Assembly: GCA_024404655.1 (NCBI GenBank)
Contig: JAKSPR010000054.1
Location: 1 to 11,661, forward strand
Direction of reading: 5' to 3'
From: Clostridia bacterium
GTDB taxonomy: Bacteria > Bacillota > Clostridia > Oscillospirales > CAG-272
DNA length: 11,661 nt
Each line of letters opens with the position of its first letter. The first letter of the stretch is position 1. Under the pieces are notes generated by a model. The model saw only the letters and a list, made by a program, of their open reading frames with translations, did no database searches and was not told where the DNA came from. Made by a program: the position numbers and the translations under genes. Positions 6,832 to 11,661 of this stretch are shown here, piece after piece.

Positions 6832-7830
6832 TCAGGCCATGGTGGCAAGCATGGCTTCGGTGACGAGGTAGGGCGTGTTCTCTCCTGCCAGCCACTTCTT
6901 GGATTCATCATACATGTATTCGCCCATGCGCTGGACCTCCCAGCCGATGGAACCGGCAAGATGGGGGGTTAAGATGATATTGCGCATAGAGTACATTTCG
7001 CTGCCCTGAACGGGAGGTTCGGGGAAGGTCACGTCGAGGATGGCGACGCGCTCCGGCTCTGCTTTCATGGCTTCGATCATGGCGGATTCCACGACCTGTG
7101 CGCCGCGGCCGGTGTTGATGAAGACGCCGTTCGGCATCATGCGGTCAAAGCAGTCCTTGTTGATCATGCCGACGGTCTGGGGATTGTTTGCCAGATGATT
7201 GGAGATGACGTGGCACATGCCGAAGAGTTCCGGCAGGCTGTCCACTTTGGTGACACCCAGTTCCGCTGCCTTTTCATCGGAGAGGAACGGGTCGAAAACA
7301 AAGACGTTCAGACGGTAGTTTTTCAGCATCCTGATCACCAGCTTGCCGATCATACCGGCGCCGATGATACCGACGTTTGTGTTGTAGTTGCCGTATACGT
7401 AGTTCTTCATGTTGTGGTTTGCCCATGCGCCGTCTTCATACTGCATGCGCTGATAATAGCCCTTGTTTGCAAGGATGATTTCAGCCACGGTGACCTCTGC
7501 GACCGGAACGGCATTTGCTGCCCATGCGGAAAAGATCTTCACGCCGCAGGCCATATAGGGACGGGCAAAATACTGCACGCTGCCGGCACCATAGAAAACG
7601 GCTTTCAGGTTCGGCAGATAACGGCGGATGTCCGCTTCTTCCAGCGCGGGCATGCCCCATGTGGAGAAGATGACCTCAACATCGGCAAGAGCGGCTTTTT
7701 CCTCGTCGCTTTCCTTCATGGTGTAGGTCTTTTCAAGAAAATCAAAGGTTTTTCCCATTTCGGCGCGGAGCGCCTCGCTGTAGGCGTTGGGGATTCCGGC
7801 GGGGTTCTGGGTCATAAATACTGCTTTCAT
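6832..7830 (-). CDS. D-isomer-specific 2-hydroxyacid dehydrogenase
   Basis: NAD-dependent interconversion of a 2-keto acid and a D-2-hydroxy acid, in the cytoplasm. The 332 aa length is normal for the family. The split catalytic domain (about 1-105 and 295-332) flanks a Rossmann domain with GAGMIG (157-162) and Asp180 at the end of beta2, which favours NAD over NADP. The catalytic triad is visible: Arg242 in INTGRG, Glu271 in FPEPP and His290 in TPHLAGS. The Shine-Dalgarno TCCTTT (7842-7847 on +) is 11 bases upstream. DUF624 ends 63 bases upstream, and the OYE-family gene starts 38 bases downstream. Its companions argue against serine biosynthesis (SerA lacks such neighbours and is longer) and for a catabolic hydroxy-acid or sugar-acid step. 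The substrate is open. Confidence 0.9.
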   Translation of the reverse strand: MKAVFMTQNPAGIPNAYSEALRAEMGKTFDFLEKTYTMKESDEEKAALADVEVIFSTWGMPALEEADIRRYLPNLKAVFYGAGSVQYFARPYMACGVKIFSAWAANAVPVAEVTVAEIILANKGYYQRMQYEDGAWANHNMKNYVYGNYNTNVGIIGAGMIGKLVIRMLKNYRLNVFVFDPFLSDEKAAELGVTKVDSLPELFGMCHVISNHLANNPQTVGMINKDCFDRMMPNGVFINTGRGAQVVESAMIEAMKAEPERVAILDVTFPEPPVQGSEMYSMRNIILTPHLAGSIGWEVQRMGEYMYDESKKWLAGENTPYLVTEAMLATMA

Positions 7831-7893
7831 TTTATGGTCATTCCTTTCTTGTTTCGGAATCTGAAATTCTGTGATACGGGAATCGTTTTGGAA

Positions 7894-8844
7894 TCAGCCC
7901 ATATCGTGGAAGACGGGTTCTTCTGCGTCGTCTTCTTCGGGCTCATCCTTGTAATAGGGGTCGATCATGACGGCCTTGATCTTCGGGTAGGATGCGTAAA
8001 TTGCCATGAACGCCATGGAGGAGAACATGACAAGCAGCGGCAGGAGCATGCCGAGGGGTGCATAGGTCAAGAACACGCCGTAGCAGACCAGAAGAAACAG
8101 GATCATACCGATGACGGCGGAGACATTGCGCTTGAAGCCGAGAACCGTGAAGATCAGGGCGTTTTTGAGCAGCTTGAAAATGGAAAGGTCAAAGGTCAGC
8201 ATCATGACATAGATATAGAAGCGCATGACGAAATAGACCAGCGTGAGCACAAGGCTTAAATAGAAGCAGACGTTATTGAAGAACGGACCGATGTTGTAGT
8301 AAAAGAACACGACATCATAAACCAGCAAAGCGCAGAACAGGCCGTCGAGGATGCCAAAGGGAAGCGCCTGCTTCCAGTTGCGCTTGATGGCATAGAAGAA
8401 ATCGCTCATGAAGAAAATCGGTTCACAGCGGACGATGTTGCGCATGATATAGGCGGTTCCCACATTGACAACGCCGAAGGTCAGGACGATAAGGGCGGTC
8501 AGGGCGAGAAAGACATAGGTCACTGTGGTCGGCACATAGTTGACTGTGCGGTAGCCGAGGATGCCGTTCATGGCTGCGGTGACCGGAGTGAACTGTCCCG
8601 ACAGAAGTACACCGCGGAAGGAGGAATAGAGGATATTCGACGCGGTGACACTGGGGGTGCTGATGTTGCCGGAGCGGGCAAAGAGATAGAAAAGAATCGG
8701 GAAATTGCCGAAGACGAACAGAAGATTCAGCTTGACGATGTTGCCGAAGTTCCGTCCGTACAGCTTGAAGAAGTTGACGATGTTGTAATCGGTGATCCGG
8801 TCCTTTTTGGAGACGCCGCGGCCGTCGATGCCGCCGGAGAACAT
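7894..8844 (-). CDS. YesL/DUF624-family polytopic membrane protein
   Basis: Integral membrane protein of the DUF624 (YesL) family, of unknown function, frequently found in carbohydrate-utilisation loci of Bacillota. About six hydrophobic helices are visible (roughly 37-57, 108-135, 161-182, 190-216, 243-260, 263-284), with family-like FFKLYGRNFGNIVKLN (25-40), FTPVTAAMNG (85-94) and IKRNWKQALPFG (153-164). It ends in a strongly acidic tail (DEPEEDDAEEP). The start is uncertain: the ATG at 8844 has no Shine-Dalgarno, and plausible coding sequence (HFNLYEMF) continues upstream in frame, without a start codon, to a TAG. A 26-codon frame starting at 8926 ends two bases before the ATG. A single-base deletion in the A6 run (8863-8868) would join them into a longer protein. 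Confidence 0.8.
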   Translation of the reverse strand: MFSGGIDGRGVSKKDRITDYNIVNFFKLYGRNFGNIVKLNLLFVFGNFPILFYLFARSGNISTPSVTASNILYSSFRGVLLSGQFTPVTAAMNGILGYRTVNYVPTTVTYVFLALTALIVLTFGVVNVGTAYIMRNIVRCEPIFFMSDFFYAIKRNWKQALPFGILDGLFCALLVYDVVFFYYNIGPFFNNVCFYLSLVLTLVYFVMRFYIYVMMLTFDLSIFKLLKNALIFTVLGFKRNVSAVIGMILFLLVCYGVFLTYAPLGMLLPLLVMFSSMAFMAIYASYPKIKAVMIDPYYKDEPEEDDAEEPVFHDMG

Positions 8845-8845
8845 C

Positions 8846-8926
8846 TCATACAGGTTGAAGTGTTTTTTGTTCGGTTCCCGCTATTGCCGGACGTTGTTGC
8901 GGTTGCTTGCGGTGTGGTTTTATCAT
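8846..8926 (-). other. Short leader frame (26 aa), or a frameshifted N-terminus of the DUF624 gene
   Basis: The ATG at 8924-8926, with AAGGA about 13 bases upstream, opens a 26-codon frame rich in Gln, Pro and basic residues. Its TGA is separated by one base from the DUF624 ATG (TATGAGATG), an arrangement that permits coupled reinitiation. Alternatively it is the true N-terminus of DUF624, displaced by one base in the A6 run at 8863-8868. There is no family match. Confidence 0.3.
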
Positions 8927-8958
8927 TTCCGTTGAAACGTCCTTGGGGTGGAAACTGA

Positions 8959-9648
8959 CTATATGATGAGACATGAGACCGCGCAGACGGCGGTCATGAA
9001 CACGAGCATGGTGAAGGCGGCGAGCAGCCATCCGCAGAGAAGCGGCAGGACTGCGCCGGGCAGAAAAACAGCGGGGTCCGGGGATTTTCCGCCGGAGGCT
9101 TTCAGGGCATCGGCACGCAGTTCCGCGTACCGGACAGCCTTGGCAGAGGTCATGAAGATGAGCGCCAGATATCCGCTCTGGGCGGCGGCGCAGTACAGGG
9201 TGAAGGGGGAAAAACCGGAGGACAGCGCGCAGACGACGAAGCCGGAGACCATGCCCCGGACCATGCAGAGAATCCATGCGCAGACCCTCGGTCGTGTCGT
9301 GACAGCGGGCAGAAGGGCAGCGGTCAGCGGAAGCAGACGGTCAAAGAACCAGCCCGCAAGAAACGCGGCGGCAGCCTGTCTCCCCGGATAGGAGGTAAAC
9401 GCGCGGACGGCGAAATAGGACCGTTCCACTTCTCCAGGGTCAGCAGATGTGCCAAACAGGGTATACAGAATCGCACCGGCGACTGCTCCGCAGGCTGCTG
9501 CGGCGGACAGGATGACGAGAATCGGAAGACTGGCGGGATTGGCGGCTGCAAAATGCTCCATGCCCGCAAAAAAGCGGTCACGGAGGGAACCCGACCCATC
9601 CGGGCGGGTATAATGTTCCTCTGGGTTCTGATACCGGGTGTGGTTCAT
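8959..9648 (-). CDS. Multi-pass membrane protein, tentatively SpoIIM-like
   Basis: A 229-aa membrane protein with about five hydrophobic segments (roughly 41-65, 92-116, 122-142, 148-169, 195-229) after a polar N-terminus of some 35 residues. Length, spacing of helices and the segment RGMVSGFVVCAL (131-142), which resembles the KGxxxGFxxGFL of SpoIIM, suggest a distant SpoIIM relative (SpoIIM is part of the SpoIIDMP engulfment machine). The similarity is topological and weak, so a function should not be assumed. The Shine-Dalgarno AAAGGA (9657-9662) is eight bases from the ATG. It is the first gene after the 9737-9765 promoter and precedes DUF624, so it appears to head the redox operon. It ends in TAG, showing that TAG is a normal stop in this genome. 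Confidence 0.6.
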   Translation of the reverse strand: MNHTRYQNPEEHYTRPDGSGSLRDRFFAGMEHFAAANPASLPILVILSAAAACGAVAGAILYTLFGTSADPGEVERSYFAVRAFTSYPGRQAAAAFLAGWFFDRLLPLTAALLPAVTTRPRVCAWILCMVRGMVSGFVVCALSSGFSPFTLYCAAAQSGYLALIFMTSAKAVRYAELRADALKASGGKSPDPAVFLPGAVLPLLCGWLLAAFTMLVFMTAVCAVSCLII

Positions 9649-9661
9649 AGTCCGTTTCCTT

Positions 9662-9690
9662 TCATAAACCGTTTTGTTTTCAGTTTATGA
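9662..9690 (-). promoter_or_regulatory. Leader hairpin abutting the Shine-Dalgarno of the operon's first gene
   Basis: TCATAAAC and its exact complement GTTTATGA (9662-9669 and 9683-9690) are separated by 13 bases. In the - strand transcript the stem ends exactly at the AAAGGA, overlapping it by one base, so folding could limit ribosome access; as DNA it could be an operator. Within the stem an ATG opens a six-codon frame whose TGA overlaps the gene's ATG. No known riboswitch is recognised. Confidence 0.45.
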
Positions 9691-9736
9691 GCAGAGCTTG
9701 GTCCGCATGACGGGAAAACGCCCGGGCTTATTTATC

Positions 9737-9765
9737 ATGATATCACAATCCGGCGGCAAATGCAA
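9737..9765 (-). promoter_or_regulatory. Candidate sigma-A promoter of the SpoIIM-like/DUF624/redox operon
   Basis: On the - strand, TTGCAT (9760-9765) and TATCAT (9737-9742) are separated by 17 bases. The -10 matches the consensus at five of six positions and the -35 at three of six. The -10 lies inside the 10-bp palindrome TATCATGATA (9733-9742), a possible operator. The predicted leader is about 80 bases. Confidence 0.5.
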
Positions 9766-9812
9766 GAATATTTTTGTATTTTTGCGGTTTTTGTGGTACT
9801 GGTACCGGTGTT

Positions 9813-10649
9813 TTACTGGCGGATGGTGCAGTCGTGCTCCGTGACGGTGCAGACGATGTCCCCGTTCTGCGTCAGATAGGTTTTTGTTCCGCAGGCGGCA
9901 AGGGCAGAGATGGTCTGATCCTCCGGTGGATTTTTATCGGAGCAGGTGATGACGGCATACGCCGGGGAGAGGGCGGAGAAAAAATCGTCCAGCCCTTTAT
10001 TCCAGACCCCGTGATGGGGGACTTTCAGAAGGGTCACGGGGGAGAGGGAGTCGAGGGACAGAAACTCCCGCTGGCGCAGCTTTTCCGCATCTCCCGCAAA
10101 AAGCAGACGGTTGTCGCCGTGGGTGACGGTGACGATGAGGCTCTGGTTGTTGTCCTGATTTTTGCCGTAATTGGCGGCTTTGGGAACGTCGATGAGAAAA
10201 TCGGTCTTGCCCAGCGTGAAGGCGGTGTCGGTGGTCAGAATTTCCGGCGCCGGAATACCGTTTGCCTCAAATGCTGTCAGCATGGCGTCGTAAGCTTCGC
10301 CGGTGCCTTCATAGGCAGGCATGAGGATTCTTCGGACACTGATGGAGGAGAGGATTTCCGGCACGCCGCCGATGTGGTCCTTATCAAAATGCGTGAGGAT
10401 CAGGCAGTCAAGGGAATCGGCTCCTGCCGCCCGGAGCTTTGCCGTGATCTCCGGTGCGTCGTCCGCTTCTCCTGTGTCGATGAGGACAGAGAAAGGCGCG
10501 TCACCGTCCTCCTGCAGCAGTATGGCATCTGCGTCTCCGACGCTATAAAATGTAACGGTGAGCGCTGACCCTCCCCTGCTGCCGCAGGATGTCAGCCCCC
10601 CCAGCATGAGGACAGCGGCGCAAAAAACAGCAAAAATTGTTCTTTTCAT
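9813..10649 (-). CDS. Secreted ComEC/Rec2-like metallo-beta-lactamase-fold lipoprotein
   Basis: A 278-aa lipoprotein, predicted to be anchored outside the membrane. A basic N-terminus and hydrophobic stretch lead to the lipobox LTSC (19-22), so Cys22 would be lipidated. The mature domain is a metallo-beta-lactamase fold of the kind found at the C-terminus of ComEC: VLIDTG (55-60), metal-binding THFDKDHIGG (86-95, HxDxDH with Asp replacing the second His), LLFAGDA (182-188) and VPHHG (210-214). It lacks the ComEC membrane channel and OB domain. Such free-standing proteins are thought to be extracellular hydrolases, possibly nucleases or phosphodiesterases; the substrate here is unknown. The Shine-Dalgarno AAAGGA (10659-10664) is nine bases from the ATG. 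It is divergent from xpt, and no clear terminator separates it from the next operon on the same strand. Confidence 0.88.
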   Translation of the reverse strand: MKRTIFAVFCAAVLMLGGLTSCGSRGGSALTVTFYSVGDADAILLQEDGDAPFSVLIDTGEADDAPEITAKLRAAGADSLDCLILTHFDKDHIGGVPEILSSISVRRILMPAYEGTGEAYDAMLTAFEANGIPAPEILTTDTAFTLGKTDFLIDVPKAANYGKNQDNNQSLIVTVTHGDNRLLFAGDAEKLRQREFLSLDSLSPVTLLKVPHHGVWNKGLDDFFSALSPAYAVITCSDKNPPEDQTISALAACGTKTYLTQNGDIVCTVTEHDCTIRQ

Positions 10650-10781
10650 GGTCGTTCGTCCTTTCGTTCTGCATACTATCCCGTTTCCCGGCGCTCTGCA
10701 TGATTTTCTTTATCAACAATATTTTATCAGCCGATTGAAGCCATGCAGTGACATATTTGTGAATTTTTTTTGAAAAAGCAC

Positions 10782-10810
10782 TTGAAACTTTCCGCCGTCC
10801 GATATATAAT
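10782..10810 (+). promoter_or_regulatory. Near-consensus sigma-A promoter of xpt
   Basis: TTGAAA (10782-10787), a 17-base spacer and a perfect TATAAT (10805-10810). The predicted leader to the ATG is about 70 bases. It holds only a short CCGC/GCGG hairpin, with none of the conserved purine-riboswitch sequences. The rest of the 236-base divergent gap (10650-10885) is AT-rich; I could not find a convincing promoter for the divergent lipoprotein gene. Confidence 0.75.
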
Positions 10811-10885
10811 ATATCTTAATATTTGAAAAAACCGCAGAAAACACGCGGACCTGACAGTGAATCGGGAAAGGAACGGCTGAATTAT

Positions 10886-11470
10886 ATGAAATATCTTGAA
10901 GAACGCATCCGGAAAGAGGGCATCATTCTCCCCGGCAATGTCCTGAAAGTGGGACACTTTGTCAATCAGCAGATCGACACGGAGCTGCTCCGGGAGATGG
11001 CAAAGGAGCTTCACAGACTGTACCGGGATGAGGGTGTGACGAAGATTCTCACCATTGAGGCATCCGGTATTGCGCTGGCGGCGGCTGTTGCCCTGGAAAT
11101 GGGACTTCCCATGGTGTTTGCAAAGAAAAACGCAAGCTCCAATGTCTCCGGCGATGTGTATACCAGCCGTGTGACCTCTTATACCCACCACAAGACCTAT
11201 GACGTCATTGTGCCGAAGGAGTATCTGTCCCCGGATGACCGTGTGCTCATCGTGGATGATTTCCTTGCCATGGGCAATGCGCTGCTGGGACTGATCGCCA
11301 TCGTCAAAGCGGCGGGCGCTTCCGTTGCGGGCTGCGGCATCATCATTGAGAAAGGCTTCCAGGAGGGCGGCAATATCCTGCGCAGTGCAGGTGTCCGCGT
11401 GGATTCTCTTGCCATCGTCGACACCATGAACGCCGAAACCGGAGAGATCACCTTCCGCGAAAATCCGTAA
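10886..11470 (+). CDS. xpt: Xanthine phosphoribosyltransferase
   Basis: Purine-salvage enzyme converting xanthine (and, more weakly, hypoxanthine/guanine) plus PRPP to the nucleotide, in the cytoplasm. The product is 194 aa, the length I recall for B. subtilis Xpt. Typical features are the N-terminus MKYLEERIRKEGIILPGNVL, KVGHFVNQQID (21-31), the TIEASGIALA segment (57-66), FAKKNASSNVSG (78-89) and the PRPP loop VLIVDDFLAMGNA (120-132). I place the start at the ATG 10886 by family length; AAAGGA (10867-10872) is a rather distant 13 bases upstream. An in-frame TTG at 10823 is only about 13 bases past the -10 box and is rejected. No xanthine permease gene (pbuX) follows. The gene is monocistronic, ending in tandem stops TAA-TAG and a strong terminator. 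Confidence 0.95.
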   Translation: MKYLEERIRKEGIILPGNVLKVGHFVNQQIDTELLREMAKELHRLYRDEGVTKILTIEASGIALAAAVALEMGLPMVFAKKNASSNVSGDVYTSRVTSYTHHKTYDVIVPKEYLSPDDRVLIVDDFLAMGNALLGLIAIVKAAGASVAGCGIIIEKGFQEGGNILRSAGVRVDSLAIVDTMNAETGEITFRENP

Positions 11471-11486
11471 TAGCCTCAAAAATAGT

Positions 11487-11531
11487 GTGCCGTCCTGTGA
11501 CCCTCCTGGGGTCATGCGGACGGCACTTTTT
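11487..11531. terminator. Strong terminator of xpt, shared with the converging symporter gene
   Basis: GTGCCGTCC (11487-11495) pairs perfectly with GGACGGCAC (11518-11526), with an inner TGACCC/GGGTCA stem, and is followed by TTTTT (11527-11531). In the opposite direction it is followed by ACTATTTTT. The T tract overlaps the last bases of the converging gene's TAA stop. Confidence 0.9.
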
Positions 11532-11661
11532 ATGGAATTTCCTTTTTTACCATGGGCAGAAGCCTTATGACACAGAGGGTATTCGGAACGGTCATGGATA
11601 TGGTGAGCAAATCGGAGAGCTGCCAGGGGCGGCCGCTGCCGAGAAACGCACCGAGACAGGT
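11530..11661 (-). CDS. Sodium:alanine (AGCS family) symporter, C-terminal fragment
   Basis: The last 43 codons of a gene that enters from beyond the right edge; stop TAA at 11530-11532. The fragment contains WQLSDLLTISMTVPNTLCVI, matching the C-terminal WxxxDxxNGLMAxPNxxxL signature I know from alanine/glycine:cation symporters, which import amino acids with Na+ across the cytoplasmic membrane. Only the last helix and a short basic tail (MVKKEIP) are seen, so the family call rests on one motif. It converges on xpt. Confidence 0.6.
   Translation of the reverse strand, partial: TCLGAFLGSGRPWQLSDLLTISMTVPNTLCVIRLLPMVKKEIP

Noticed and set aside
7195..8259. Long + strand open frame antisense to DUF624 and the hydroxyacid dehydrogenase
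   Set aside because: It spans the 3' end of one real gene and the 5' end of another, is rich in His and Asp as expected for an antisense shadow, and matches no family.
8863..8868. Programmed -1 frameshift at the A run ahead of DUF624
   Set aside because: A -1 slip leads into the third frame, not the DUF624 frame. Only a +1/-2 shift or a one-base deletion would join the frames, and six A is short for transcriptional slippage.
9789..9812. GGTAC-type inverted repeat just after the lipoprotein gene stop as a terminator
   Set aside because: The pairing is five bases with a two-base centre and has no proper T tract in the - strand direction, so it is not a credible terminator.
10811..10885. Purine riboswitch in the xpt leader
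   Set aside because: None of the conserved aptamer loop sequences are visible, and the leader is too short for an aptamer plus expression platform.
10823..10885. Upstream TTG start giving a 215-residue Xpt
   Set aside because: The TTG lies within a few bases of the expected transcription start, has no ribosome binding site, and the extra 21 residues are not family-like.

Overview
The window looks like a chromosomal segment from an anaerobic, endospore-forming Bacillota, probably of the Oscillospiraceae/Clostridia type. The evidence is a sporulation protease (SpoIVB), strong AAGGAGG-type ribosome binding sites, a moderately GC-rich base composition, and several protein families typical of gut clostridia (YesL/DUF624, an uncharacterised FrdA-like flavoprotein, a Fe-S OYE-family reductase). 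I see no phage, IS element, CRISPR array, rRNA or tRNA. The taxonomic placement is inference.

Layout. The + strand opens with the 3' part of spoIVB (to 1078), whose 5' end lies outside the window. It ends at a bidirectional terminator (1104-1138). From there to 10649 every gene is on the - strand. Read in transcription order they are: a secreted ComEC-like metallo-beta-lactamase lipoprotein (10649-9813); a likely five-gene operon led by a sigma-A-type promoter at 9737-9765 and comprising a SpoIIM-like membrane protein, a DUF624/YesL membrane protein, a D-2-hydroxyacid dehydrogenase, an OYE-family Fe-S flavin reductase and an SDR, closed by a terminator at 4625-4660; a 317-base non-coding gap packed with perfect hairpins; and a second unit of FAD-dependent FrdA-like flavoprotein, GNAT acetyltransferase and a prolyl-tRNA deacylase-like gene carrying an in-frame amber stop. 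On the + strand at the right end, xanthine phosphoribosyltransferase (xpt) has a near-consensus promoter and a strong terminator. That terminator overlaps the stop codon of a converging, truncated sodium:alanine symporter gene.

How the genes may work together. The middle of the window concentrates four redox enzymes: a 2-hydroxyacid dehydrogenase, a C=C reductase of the OYE/dienoyl-CoA-reductase type, a ketone/alcohol SDR and an FAD flavoprotein. Two membrane proteins sit upstream. This has the logic of a reductive or isomerising catabolic pathway for a small unsaturated or hydroxy-acid-like compound, but the substrate cannot be read from the sequence. It is the best candidate here for an undescribed system. 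The most concrete anomalies are the amber-interrupted prolyl-tRNA deacylase gene, the hairpin-dense intergenic element, a doubtful DUF624 start with a possible one-base frameshift, and a hairpin that touches the Shine-Dalgarno of the first operon gene.
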